In this document: positions 11,170-23,477 of the stretch, one piece after another | Layout of the letters: each line of letters opens with the position of its first letter | How positions within the stretch are numbered: the stretch's first letter is position 1 | Notes under the pieces: model-generated | Database searches by the model: none | Told to the model about the DNA's origin: nothing | Seen by the model: the letters and a program-made list of their open reading frames with translations, nothing else | Source: Tetraselmis striata | Lineage: Eukaryota > Chlorophyta > Chlorodendrophyceae > Chlorodendrales > Chlorodendraceae | Direction: 5' to 3' | DNA length: 64,000 nucleotides | NCBI GenBank assembly: GCA_006384855.1 | Contig: VCJN01001183.1 | Span: 1 to 64,000, forward strand | Translations under genes and position numbers: made by a program

Positions 11170-13673
11170 ATGCCGGCTCGGCCGTCCTCGTCGGCAGACG
11201 CACAATGCCGGGTCCCCCAGTCGCGTCGCCGCGCTGCTCCGGCCGCCCGCCTCCTCCTCCTGCTGCTGCTGCAAGTTGCGCCTGGAGGTATCGTAGTGGC
11301 GGGCCGGCACGCGCCGACGGTGACAAGCGAGACGCACCGCCTGGCAGGCCGCCTGCTGGGCGACTTCAACTGCGAGCGGGTGGCGTTCTACAAGACCCAC
11401 AAGACCGGTAGCACCACCATGGGCGGGATCCTGTTCCGGGTCGGCGCGTACCATCACAGGAGGTACTTGTTCCCTCCGCGGCATCGGCTTCTCGCGAGCC
11501 AGGCGGCGGAGAGCTCTGCAGAGCTTTCCGCACTTGAGCGTGTGGCGTTGGGGCTACTGGTGTCTCCGAGGGCTGCGTTTACTCATATATCTGGATATGC
11601 ACCCCTCCAAAGGCCCCTAGGGCAGAGACATGCAGACATTGCCCTTAGATAGGTAGCGCTTTCCCGGTGAAGTCATCGAAATGAAATTCCAAACTGACTT
11701 TCACGCATCTTGCTTCTCCCTAGCTAGATAAGGCGTTCGCTTATCTGGACAGGGAAGAGGCATATCTGCTGCAGGGGCGTGGGGACATGAGCGCACGTGG
11801 CCCTGCTGTGTTGTGCCAGCCCCCTTGCACACGGCTGAGCTGCGCCCGGCCTTCCCCCTCTGCCCCCCCTCTCCCCCACCGGCAAGGTTCCACACCAAGA
11901 CAGCGGAGGCGCACTACCTGAACAACGGATTTCGCTCCGGGGCACCCGCGGACTTCGTCATCAACCACTCGTTCTCGAGCTTGCGGGAGATGCAGGAGGC
12001 GTACGACCGGGACCTGGGCGAATCAGCGGGGCGGATCACGGTACGCCTATCCGCCTTTGTGTGTGTGCATCTCCATATGGTCGCTAAACATACATGTATA
12101 CACGGGTACCGACCCGACTATATTAAGAACTATTTTCCCGGTATTAGCGAATGTTCTTAATTCTTCTAATTAAAACGTGATGTAGTCGTCTGGAACTAGG
12201 CAAAGAAGGGCATAGCGCATAAGTAACTTTTCTGTTCTTTGTTAGTCGGGTCGGCGCCCCGTAGAAGAAGTTGGGCGGGGGGGGAGGGGGGGTGTTGAAG
12301 GAAGGGAGGGGGGGGAGGGCGGAGGGACTTTGCAGAGGGCTGATGAGGATGAAGGGTATCACCGGAAACATCCACATACATATGCACGCACATAGGTTTT
12401 TACGTTTGCATGCGCTCGTGGCAGAATAGTCCGCCGACGGCGCTCGTAGTACAGCGCAGCAGGAATGCCCCCACCTGTCCGCCCGTCACCACGGACGGAA
12501 ACCAAACAAGCGGCAGGTTTGCCACAACCAAACCTTTCGCATTTGGTAATGTCTCCGCCTCATTTTAGAGCAAACCATCGGGGAAAGGCAGAGTGCGTTG
12601 CAGTCAGCGATGTCTCCCATCTGCATAGTAATGAATTTGAATACACATAAACATACATGCATAGCGGCTACATACATGCCCGTGTGTGTGTGTGTGTGTG
12701 TTGGGGGGGGGGGGATATAAGTGGAAAATCAGATTGATAGAACCAATCATATGTGTATTTTTATGGGGTATGTCTTTAGCTAGGTGAAGATTCATACATA
12801 TGATGTGATATGATGCGCACCACGAGTGTGCTGTCACCCGCCTCGATGCGCTCTTATCAGTCAGCTTATTATCGTGCCATGAGGCTGGACTCCCGCTCTT
12901 GACCCGATTCGCAGATTCTCCGGGACGCCGTGACGCGCTACATCAGTCACTTCTACTACTTTTTCCACCCCGCCAACCGCGGCGCTGTGCTGGGGCAGCC
13001 CGACGGGCCCCCCGAGAACCTGCTGACGTGGGAGATGGGCGTGGAGAAGACGGACCCGGCGATGCAGGAGTTTCTGCGCTCGGAGGTGTTTCGGCGGACG
13101 GTGTTCCTGTCGCTGGAGCGCCTGGAGGAGGGGCTGGCGGCGCTGCACCTGCACTGCGGCTGGCCGCTCAAGGAGCTGCTCTCCATCAACGTGCAGTGCA
13201 GCAGCTGCGCGAAGGAGTTCCGGCGCTGGGACGGGCAGGTGATCCACTCGCCCGGCGAGGTGCCGCCCAAGGTGCAGTACGACCTGCGCGCGCGGAACTG
13301 GCTGGACGACGTGCTGGTGCGGGCGGCGCAGGAGAAGTGGGCGGCGGTGGAGGCGGAGGCGGGGGAGGTGCTGCCGGCGGTGGCGGGGGAGATCCACCGG
13401 CAGCAGGGCCTGCTGAGCACGTACTGCAACGAGGCGGTGGTGACCAACGAGGCGTTTGCGGCGTTCCCGGGCTGCCTGTGGCTCAGCCTCTCCGACATGG
13501 AGTACGAGAAGCTGGTGGACCCGAGCACGGGGGAGGTGCACCCCGGCACCGTGGTCAAGCCCTTCCGGGCCATCCACGACGGCGTTCCGGACATCACGGT
13601 GCAGCAAATGATGGACGGCTTTGACGAAATGTATCAGCAAGTCGTGCTGGCTGGCTCGCCGGGCGCCCGGTAG
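11170..13673 (+). CDS. Gal3ST-like Golgi sulfotransferase (3 exons)
   Basis: Exons 11170-11462, 11887-12040 and 12915-13673, all with GT-AG introns and matching phases, encode about 401 residues. A short basic N-terminus and hydrophobic run (residues ~27-44) make a type II Golgi anchor. KTHKTGSTT at 75-83 is the 5'-phosphosulfate-binding loop typical of galactose-3-O-sulfotransferases, which transfer sulfate from PAPS to galactose of glycolipids or glycoproteins. LRDAVTRYISHFYYF at ~151-165, at the start of exon 3, fits the 3'-phosphate-binding box. Length is slightly below that of animal members (about 420-490). The acceptor sugar in this organism is unknown. Intron 2 carries long G-rich stretches and a (GT)n run. 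The start is the first ATG giving a membrane anchor. Confidence 0.85.
12682..12714 (+). repeat. (GT)n microsatellite followed by a G run
   Basis: Ten GT units at 12682-12701 followed by a G run, inside intron 2 of the sulfotransferase gene. Confidence 0.9.
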
Positions 13674-14998
13674 TTCTTGTCCAGCATGCCGGCAGCAGCG
13701 CAACCGACGTCGCCCCTGCTGTTGTGGGGGGATAGTCCGACAAAGGCACTGCAGTATTCACCAGCGCCGGGCTTCTGCACAATCTGCGGATGGCGCAAAT
13801 GTCGGATGCCAGCCTCTTCTTTGTCGCCAGAGACGGAAACCGCACGAGGGGGGCGCGTACCCGACATTGTGGGGAGGATGCGGAGGCTCAGCGGGCAGGC
13901 CATGAGGACGCAAGGCAGCCAGCACGATGTGAGCGTAGATGGAGATAACGTAAGGCGGCCAGGTTCGCCCGCAATATTGTGCTGGGGAGTGCCGCCTCCC
14001 TCGCGACTCGGATTCCTGCGGCGCTGTGGTCAGCGGCCGGGAGGCGGGGCGGGGGGGGCAGAAGACCAGGGACCCGTAGCACCTGCTGGAAGAAGCGCAG
14101 CTGCATCGCCACCGGCTGGCCCCTCTGGGTGCTGGCTGATGATAGTACGCTACGAGTCACGGGAATAATAAAATGAAACATAGGTGAACTTTTTGTTATT
14201 CACACGGATATCAAACTTTAATATATCAAACAATGCACGGATGTGGTCCTCGGGGCGATTGGCTCGCGATCATGATAAAGACGTGCAAACTAGTACGGAA
14301 CTGACATTGAAGCAAACGCCGAGAGCATCGCATGTCACACGTGCCGTCGTTGGCACCTTCTTGCCGCTGATGGCCGCAAACAATGAGAGTGACTCGTGAA
14401 TTATTAAGCCAATTGTAAGTGTTGTAACCTGGCTCTGGATTTGCGGTATATATATTCGGTTCAATCCCCCCCCCCCGCCCCCTTCCCGGCGTGCTAAGAG
14501 GAGAACTATATTTATCTAGAAATATATCACAGCATCACGAATACCACACGAATATCTTCCGGCTCAATGCTGCAAAAAGTGTACTATTATTGGGATCTTC
14601 GAACCCAACTAAGAACCGCTACGGTACGAGGAGGTAAGGGATCCGGGGAATAGGCGCATGAAGCCTCAAGCAGCGCCGCCAAGCCGGGAGCGAGCGGTGA
14701 AGATGTAAAGGACGATGTAGTAGTTGGATGCGATATTGCCACCTTGCCATCCGGGTTCCCTGGATTGCAATCACATGCACAGTGTACATGTATTGTTGCA
14801 TGAACTGGTGCACAATACACACGTGAAGGCTTGAGAACGACCATCTGCGGTGCGAGCATGTGATGCACGAGAATACGGCTGGCGCGGTGGAGCTGCTCCA
14901 ATCATGCTGGTAATTCTCGAGATGATGAAGATCTGCCAGCGCGATGTTGATGTGGTGGGAAACGCGGTGGTCGTATTCGTCAAATGCCGGTCTTTACC

Positions 14999-15032
<34 letters not shown>

Positions 15033-15558
15033 ATAGCCGGTTTGTACAACGATCCAGAATTACGGCGGCTACATGCAGCTCCTGTTGCACATTACACGAC
15101 AAGTCTGCCACGTTGGTGGATACAAGGGCTACGTGGAAGAGGAAGGAAAGCAACATGAGAAAGCGGGGGGGGGGGGGGGGGGGGGGGGGAGCTACTGGAC
15201 AGCGGCAAGGTGAGGCGGAGGTCCTACAGCCTGTTGCTTGCATGGCATGGCGGCTATTCCTCCTAATGCTGACCTCTGCCGTCGTGGCGTCCAATATACA
15301 TGTACAGTCGCCCCAAATGCACGCGGCGCGGCGCGGCAAGGCCAGGCGCCCCTAAATCTACATGTTCCCACTGGTACAATCGCCGCTATGTGGCGCGCTT
15401 TTGCCCCGGCGGTAGCGGCATGCCCCACCCGGGGCGGACTCACACACCGGTTAAGTTGGCCAGTGAAAAAAGTTTGACCACCATCACAACGGGGCCGATA
15501 TGATACGGTGCTTGTACTGGGTGCGCACGATTCAGGGGTTGGCTGGATGCGCCGGGCT
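13674..15558. other. Intergenic region between convergent genes
   Basis: No coding domain recognised. It contains TGTAA motifs at about 14415-14427 that could end the sulfotransferase transcript, a (TG)15 run at 15002-15031 and a 25-nt pure G run at 15165-15189. Confidence 0.5.
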
Positions 15559-16648
15559 TCAGGCGCCGCCCGGCTGGATGAACTTGGAGGCGATGTCGCC
15601 GCGGTAGACGGCGTCCGTCATCCAGCAGTTGTGGTAGCGCCCCTCGATGGCCTGCAGGCTGAGCACCCAGATGTAGATGCCGGTCGCGGGGTCGCCGCCC
15701 TGCGTGCCCTTCACCTCGCACACCGCCACAAACTTGCGCGCGCCCATCTGCTTGGTGCGCAGCAGCCGGTGGCCGCTGTGCCCCAGCAGCAGCGCGTACG
15801 CCGGCACCTGCAGCATCTCCGCGAACCGGCTCACGCTGTCGCCGATGGCCGCCTTGTTCGCGGGGCTCGCAAAGTTGAAGCAGCGCTGCACGTCCAGGTC
15901 CGCCAGCGCCCCCAGCTGCGCGCCCACCACCGCCTCGGGCGGCACCTCGGGGCTCGCGTCGGAGGGCAGCGCCCCGCACGGCTCGCCCTTCACGCTCTCC
16001 ACGGACCAGCGGTCCCGCACGCGCAGGCCCTGGCGGGGCAGAGGGGAGGGTGGGGGTGGGGTGACAAGGGAAACTAGGGCTTACGAGACCTAATGAAACC
16101 CCAACTTTGAGGGACATTCCTCAGCTGTGAATCCAGAGAAAGGAGCCTGGATCACTGCGAAATGTTATATTCGTCGGTCAGTAAGCTGCTCTTTGTGGAT
16201 TACTGTATATTTAGGGGCTTTTCATCATGCTTATTCTGCTGTGTCCCTTCGAGCGAATGCAACCATCAACGGAACGCGGGTGGGAGGGAGAGAAGGGGCC
16301 GGCGGAGAGGAGTGTATAGGGTTTAGACGACCTAGACACCTCAACTGTGCACAAAACGCCCGAGGTATGCAAAACGCGAAGCCGGGCACTTTCAAACGTT
16401 TTCAGTGTGGCTCTTCGAAGAAACACAACAAACCAGAAGTCCTGAAATACCGTCTCAACCGATTGCCCTCTGCTTTATATTGAAACTGGCCTATCCGACA
16501 AACTCGTACCTATTTGGACCTATTCAATTGTAGCTCTTCACAACCTTAAAAACACCGCAACCGATTGCCATCTGCTTCTCATTGAAAGCCACCGCCCCCC
16601 CTGACAACAGAAAGAACAAACAAACAGAGGACAACGGCCTAAAGCACG

Positions 16649-16706
<58 letters not shown>

Positions 16707-17797
16707 GTGTGTTGTGTGTGTGTGTTTGGGGGGGGGGAGGGGTGGGGGGGGGTCAGTGAGCCGTAGTAGATGCATGTAGTTAAAACGTTCTGGGCATCAG
16801 CAAGGCTGCCGGGGGCCGGAGGAGCCGCAGGGGCAGGGCGGCCCGGAGGCCCAGCGGCGACCTTGTAGACCGGCTCCAGGACCTCCTCCAGCACAAGCCG
16901 CCACGAGAGCACGACCTCCTCCCCGCTGGCGCCCAGCACCAGCTGCCGCGCCACCACCTCGCCCGGCGCCAGCGTGAGCGCGCTGAGCAGCCGCCCCAGC
17001 AGCGGCGGGCCGCCCAGCGCCAGCACGCGCAGCGCCGCCGCGTCCAGCCGCCCCTCCAGGAAGCCCTCCAGCCGCTCCAGCTCCTCCGCCTCCGCCCACC
17101 CCGCGCCCGCGCCCGCGCCCGCCAGCGCGTACCACTCGTCCTGCTGCGCCTCCGTCAGGCTCGCCAGCAGCGCGTCCAGCGTGCGCACCTTGTCTGCGCG
17201 ACGAGGGCCGGCTTGGTTGGGGCTCACATCTACGGGCGCGCCTACAACAACCCTTTCCACACGCCCGAAACCGGGCTTGCATGCGACCCGTAAGAACACT
17301 CGCTGCCGTTCCGCTATCGGTTCGCCTAGATTCCGGCACAGGCAGGCTCTCATTCGTGCTTGTCATTGGTCGTCACCCGCCGGACACCGCTTGCGTTATA
17401 AACACGCATGCCATCTCTTCCCCTGGCAAGACTCGTCCTTCCCGCCGCGTGGGCGGCGCGTGGTGCCAAGGTGGAGCATCGCCTTGGATTGCGGATTTGA
17501 TGGTATGGTGGTCCATTGAAGTATGACCGCATTGATATGGCGGTGCGTCATTTGGGCCATGCGCCTTCCTTTGGTGTATCGTACTTTCCGCAAACAGCTG
17601 CGGGTGCCGGCATGCAGCGCGATCGTACATGTCATGCGAGCGTGGACTCCGCGGGTCCGCGGGAGAGGGGGAGTTAACTCACCCGCCTCGACGGATGTCA
17701 GCTGATCCGTGAGATCCTGCACCGCCGCGCTCGCGCCCTCCGGCCCGCCGCCGCCGCGCCCGATGGGGCCCGCGCCCCCCGCGTCCTCACTGCCCAT
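15559..17797 (-). CDS. DUF4864-family protein (3 exons)
   Basis: Minus-strand exons 17797-17683, 17193-16862 and 16029-15559 join in phase to about 305 residues. The C-terminal exon holds the DUF4864-type signature: QLGALADLDVQRCFNFASPA, then FAEMLQVPAYALLLGH, and near the end a CWMTDAV box. This domain is known from plants, algae and bacteria, and its biochemical role is not established. The middle exon is Glu/Leu/Ala-rich and probably helical. ATG at 17797 is the first in-frame start; upstream in-frame sequence lacks ATG but could hold another exon or a transit peptide. The second intron contains a (GA)n run and, on the sense strand, C-rich tracts. Confidence 0.75.
16653..16702 (+). repeat. 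(CT)25 microsatellite
   Basis: Twenty-five uninterrupted CT units inside the second intron of the DUF4864 gene (GA on its sense strand), followed by GT-rich and G-rich sequence to about 16752. Confidence 0.95.
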
Positions 17798-19332
17798 GCC
17801 GCCGCCCGCCCCGGCTGACCCGGCGGCCTGCGCCGTGCCGCTCCCGCGACGGGGCCGCGTGCGCCGTTGGATGGATGCCGCATGCAGCGGAATAGGGGGA
17901 CCCTGGGCGGGATTCAGCCCCTGCGCCAAGCAAGGAGGGGGTCAGACCAGGCTGACACATCGTAAACGTGTCGGTTGATAGTGACTGCCCTGGCAGCCAT
18001 TGCTGAAAATGAATAAATAAAGTCAGTCAACCCGATATTATACAATTACGAACTCCGGCAAACAAAGTAATTCAGGAACGTACTAACGAACTAGCGAGAA
18101 ATACCTGACATAGCTGGGCATACTCAGGAAAATACGCTTCTCGGACAATAATGGTTTTCATCCGGCGGATGTCTCCCAGTCTACCTCACAGCCACCAGAC
18201 AAGAGCTGTCACTGGTGCACCGCTAGGCTCTAGGTCGCAAGCGTGCATGACATGGCCGGGCGAACGGGCGCACTCGAAACACCGTCCTACCTTCCAGCAC
18301 CTGCAGCCGGAACCGGCCTGTCGCGCCACTGGGCACACTGTAACAGTGTCGGTCCCTCCGGCACTGGCCTGGGCTCGCAGGTGCCGAGCCACCCGCCTGG
18401 CGTGCTGTGCACGGTTCCGGAGCCACGCGGTCGATGGTGCGAGGCGATCGAGTGCTCCGTCATCGCGCTGACGAAGCTTCCAGCGAATCAGCGAAGCGAA
18501 GCGGTGGAGTGGCGTGGCGTGGCGAGGTGGGAAAAAATAACGATTCGCCGGCACATTGACAAACGAGTTGTACTGTGGACTCCCGCGCGGGGGGAGGCGG
18601 GGGGGGGCTTCAACACGCGGCGCCGTCGAGGTGGGTACGACCGAACGATTGTATCATCGCTGTGCGTGTAGGGATCACGCTGGGGTTGAGATTGGGGAGC
18701 TGCGTGTAGATGGGAGGGCGAGGGGGTGGGGCGGGCGCAGAGGGGACACGTGGTTGCCGCGGCGGAGGGGGGGGGGGGGGGAGTGCACCGTGGCCACGCC
18801 GGGTGCGGCCCTCATGCTGCGGGTGCGCGACGCAGCGACTGCACAGCCGCGGGCTGGGTGCACGAGGCTCGCCATGCTTGCTCTGCTGGTCCTGCTGGTC
18901 ACGGGTCGGGTGAAAGTCTGGATGGAGTACAGTGGGACACACCCTGACCTGACCTGACACGTTGAGCACGCCTCCGAGGCCAGTCAATCGTCAGCTTGGC
19001 GGGGCTGATGAGAGCACCGCGGCCTATGCTGCGCAACGACGCGCGGCACCACCCTGCGCCGCACCAGCCAGATCGACGATAATAAATCCTTAATACGAGT
19101 ACTGCCGCCCGTACTGGTACGCGCCCGTATATTAGGCGAATGTTTGTTAATATTGAAATTCGCGCGGGTAAGTGGGAACCCTTTAGTATCAGACTTCCTT
19201 TACATATATCTCATACAGTAGAGGCACTACGCTCGTGGATCCCGTACGTATCACCTACCTACGTTATTATTATACCGGTACACATATGATAATGAAAATA
19301 TTACTAGTATATATTTATGTAATAATGTTTAA
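17798..19332. other. No gene recognised
   Basis: Upstream of the minus-strand DUF4864 gene, so it probably includes that promoter. It holds a G-rich run at about 18769-18781. The open frames have no family signature. Confidence 0.4.
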
Positions 19333-19367
19333 GGAATTGTCTATCCCGATCCCGGGGATCTTCATCC
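19333..19367 (+). repeat. Left inverted repeat of the MULE region
   Basis: 35 bp matching the reverse complement of 23443-23477 at 30 of 35 positions, including GGGGATCTTCATCC. The pair brackets the transposase frames and may be the terminal inverted repeats. I could not define a target-site duplication. Confidence 0.5.
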
Positions 19368-19565
19368 CAGGATGTGCATCCCCCCTGTACGGCACGTACG
19401 GCCGTACGCGTACGAGTACGCGCGCGGCTATCGCCGGCGCGTCGTGCGCGCGCCCGGCCGAGTACCATACACAGCACCAGCGACTGAGACGCGCTTTGAC
19501 CAATCCCCAGATCCCCCCCCCCCTCTCCCCCCAAACCACCACCACCGCGCTCTTCCTCACTCACC

Positions 19566-22500
19566 ATGGAGGCACTGCCGACGACGCAACCATACGCCCC
19601 TGGGAAACATGAGGAGAATAAATTTTGGGACGACGAGGACGTGGACGGGGTCGTCCCGCCGTTTGAAGGCCAGCAGCGCTGCTGTGTCCGGCCCTGCGGG
19701 GTGAGGCGTCTGATTGAGGTGGGCACCTCTCAGCACCGTTGTCGTTCTTGCGGCGGCCACTTCCACGCTATGTGCGCCGCGACTGTCAACGGCAGCGAGG
19801 ACGTCAATGACTGTGGTTGCAACAAGAATCTCGTCATTGGCCAGCAAACAAGGGAGGCGGCGCATGACGCACTCGTCGACGGGACGGACCCTCGCACAAC
19901 GCCGGTCATCGGTGCACCGCCCGTTGACGACTCGGCTCCCCAGCGTCGAGACGAGTGCCCCCCAAGGACCGACCAATATCCCCAAACTGAAACGAACGAC
20001 ATTGCGAACGAGTGGTATGGGCCTAGTTGCCCCGATGCGCCAGACCTTTCCCGCGCCACCACGCTCGAAATCTGCAGAGGAGAGTGCCATGAGTGGGCCA
20101 AAGCCTGTGGGTTCAACCTCGTTCAAAAAAGTGCCGACCTCACGCAAGGGAAGACCACCTTCGTGTGCAGGCGGAAAGGGAGGAAGGCAACCGGAAAAGC
20201 GGGAGACGACTCTCTCAACCCATCCCAGCGACGCGCTAAGGGCAACCAGTATGCTCTTCCCGGAGGAATATGTGCCCATTCAGGTGGGAAAGCCCCCCCA
20301 CCCCCCTCCCCCCCCTATTTGTGCGTGTCCAGCCAGGCTTCAAATCATACCAAATGCTTAGCAAATAGTGTTTTTTACAACATGCCACTTATATGTTTGT
20401 GATGTCTAGATTTAACGTCCGGCGGCAGGTTGATGGCTTGTGGAAGCTGGCTACATCAAACATGAAGCACAACCACCGACCACTTTCAGAGTTGGTCCAG
20501 TCCTACCAAAACCGGGTGGCCAACCGTACCGTAGACATGCAGGAGCTCATCACTTCTCTAGCTAACGCAGGAATTGCCCCGGAGGACGTCCTTACATGCT
20601 TCAGGAAAAAGTTTCCCAACGCCCCGCTTATCACTGTGAAAGACGTTGTCAACATAAGAACTCCAACAGGCGGGGGGAGTATGGATGCTAGTCTGCTGCT
20701 GCAGGAGCTCCTGCGTTTGCAGCAAGAGGATAGCAGATGGTTTGTAAGGTAATCGCGCCAACAAATGATCAAACAAATATGATGATGTGCGCAAACTAAT
20801 ACAACATGCTCATTCATGCAGGTTCAAAGTCGACCCCGTGACGAATTGACTCACCCATCTCTTCTGGATGAGCCCGAGGCAACGAGACATGGCCTATGAC
20901 ATTTATCAAGTTATCATCCATGACAACACCTACAAGACCAACCGCTTCAAGCTACCATGCGGGTTTTTCTCAGCTCCTAACCGGTGTGCACCCTTCCTCC
21001 AGCCCCGTTTCATGTTGGCGTTGCCCCCATGTCATGTGCCACCTTTACACCCCCCCCCTCTCCAACCCCAATGCGCGCTGGTATATGGCGCTACCCTTGT
21101 GTCGCGCCAGCCCTCCCGCCGCCCACACCCAACAGCTCTGCCGTCGCCGCTGAGCTCCATCCATCCCCGCTTTTCGCACTGCGCCACAATTTGGCAAGTT
21201 ACGCCCTCTTTTGTGATCTTGTGTGTGTGCATGCATGGTCAAACAGTGTTGCTTGCTATTGATCTTTCCTCAAAGGAGGCCACAACAGACTATGAGTGGC
21301 AGCTACAGTGTTACCTTGAAGCAGTTGGAATTCCTCCGCAGCTACTCCTCACAGATGCGGATCCAGGAGTCTGTGCGGCCGTGGCATCTATCTTCCCCCT
21401 GGCTTTGCACTTGTGGTGCTTATGGCATCTCCACCAGAATCTTCGGAAGCATCTCATGTCCGCGCTGGCCGGCAGTTACCATGACTTTTATTCAGAATTC
21501 AAGCAGTGCCAGCAATTCGGAGACAGTTTTTTGGGAGGAGTACAATGCCCTCAAGCAACGTTGGCCTAAGGCAGCGCCGTACCTTGACAACCACCTTGCT
21601 CCCAATGTCAGGTACTGGGCAGGCTTCAGGCACACCAGGTTTTCCACTGGCGCTGTGTCCACACAACGTGGCGAGGGTCTGAACCGCCACTTCAAGGCAC
21701 ATTTGTCCGGCCAAAGTCCACTCTCCAAGTTGTTTGATCAAGTGCTACTGAAGGAGGCGCGAGAAGAAGCGAAGTTAGTTGTTGCTTCAGCCAAGGGTGA
21801 GGTATACCCCGCACATATGCTGTATACCAAAAGTGCTTGATCGACACGATACTAGCCTATTTTGTTTTCATTTGATGAACAATGGCGGTGTGCAGGTGCA
21901 TGCAACGAGCGCGAGAACATACGCGGCTAGTTGCCCAGGAATCACGGAGGAGATGAAGGAGGCACTCACAGGCTACGGGATGGCGATGATGCAGAAGCAA
22001 ATGATGGCGGGTGCAAGCTACAGAGGTGCCCCTCACCTTGGTGGATGATCCGTCTACTACTACTACTACGGCCGACCTCCGGCTATTTCCGTCCATTGAC
22101 CCAGACCTCGCTGACCACCCTCGGTTCCAGACCGCAGCAGATCTTCGAGGAACTGTGCCTGCGCAGCACCATGTTGACCTGAGATGCTTCAAGGTTGGCA
22201 TCTTGCACACTGTGTCGGACAAGCCCACCAACCCCCACTTCGTTATGCTACACGACAAGCTTCAGGGCCGGGATGCTTACCAGGCGCACACTTGCAGATG
22301 CGGGTCCGGCGTGCGCTGTGGAGTACCTTGCCGACACTACTGGGCAGTGTTGTGCTGCAGCACAGCGGTCACCTTCCACAGGGGCTTGGTGAACGACCTC
22401 TGGTTCAAGCAAGCACAACCACTCAGTCCCTCGTCGGTACGGCTGCACACCTTCGACAACCCTGCTGCCCCCCAAGCGCATTTCACCTGCCAGCGTCTAC

Positions 22501-23156
22501 TCTACCCCAGTCCTACCGATTGTCCACAGACGGCCTCCGGCACTGACGAGGAGAGCAACACGCAGCTCGCTAAGGATCTCACACTCAAGCGGCTATGGGG
22601 TACCTTGCTAGGCGAGCCTAAGAAGGCAATCGAGCGAGCTATCGACACCAACGCACACGAGGGGTTGTACTCAGCCCTGAAGGGCTTCGCGTCTGCACCG
22701 ACAGAGGAGATGCGCGGCGGTTCGATGCACGCCTCAGGCCACGTGCTGAGTCGCGCTTCCGCTTCTGTTGTGTTAAACCCTGACGTTGTGCGTGGGAAGG
22801 GGCGCCCTCAGGGTGCTAACCGACTCGGTGTCCGTAACCGACCTGCAGCCCAGCGTCAGCCCCTACAACAAGTCGACCACACCACCAGCCGCGAGAGAAC
22901 CTCCCACAGCACGCCGACCCCGGTTGGTAGCTCCGAGAGAGCGGGCGCACCTGTATCTGGCGGAATGGCGGCAACCTCTCGCCCTGGACTACTGGAAGTA
23001 CCGCAGCCGGGGACGCGTCCGCGCGAGGCGGCGGACCGGGAGCCTGGAGATGGTGGGGCTGGTTTTCAGATTCTCAAGAGGGCCCGGAAATGTGGCGTAT
23101 GCCAGAGATGGGCCACAATGCGCGTACGTGCCCGCAGGGAGCCGCTTCGACAATAA
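19566..23156 (+). pseudogene. MULE/FAR1-type transposase, nearly complete but broken
   Basis: Coding order is that of Mutator-like transposases. An acidic/Cys N-terminus (from ATG 19566) leads into a WRKY-GCM1-type finger split by an intron (NMCPFR, then FNVRRQVDGLWKLATSN at 20408 on, ending HNH). The DDE core shows D in IIHDNTYKTNRF, D in LLLTDADPGV and E in RGEGLNRHFK. A SWIM finger follows (CRCGSGVRCGVPCRH, about 22292-22336), then a C-terminal zinc knuckle. Defects: a frameshift near 20.25 kb in the first finger, an in-frame TGA at 20846-20848 and a 1-nt loss near 23.11 kb that cuts the knuckle after CGVCQ. Introns include about 20751-20820; others are not fully resolved. All three catalytic positions remain, so decay looks recent. 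Confidence 0.85.
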
Positions 23157-23442
23157 TGTGCCAGTAGTCGACAATGCCGCCGCGGCGATGCTGCTGCTGA
23201 GCAGCAGCGATGTTGCGACTACGAGGAGGAGTCGCTACAGGTACTGGGCGGCCGCCCGTGTACTCGTTGGCGCGCACTTTGCTGCTACAGGTACAGGTAC
23301 TAGCGACTAATGAGTCAGCAGCTGTTACAGTTGTGTTACAGGCGCACTCGCGATTATGCTGCAATTGTCATAATTTTAGTATGTGCACGGGTATGTGTAC
23401 GAGCATCATGTAAAAATGCAAATGTTTCCAAAATAGGCAAGA

Positions 23443-23477
23443 GGATGAAGATCCCCAGGATCGGGGTAGAATGTTCC
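23443..23477 (-). repeat. Right inverted repeat of the MULE region
   Basis: Inverted counterpart of 19333-19367. It lies 287 bp past the last transposase codon. Confidence 0.5.

Noticed and set aside
12861..13703. 280-codon open frame on the minus strand
   Set aside because: It is antisense to the last exon of the sulfotransferase, His/Arg/Leu-rich, and reflects GC-rich codon bias on the other strand.
16538..17366. Alternative minus-strand frames of 189 and 271 codons across the DUF4864 middle exon
   Set aside because: Only the 16862-17193 part joins in phase with both neighbouring exons; extensions read through the (GA)n intron.
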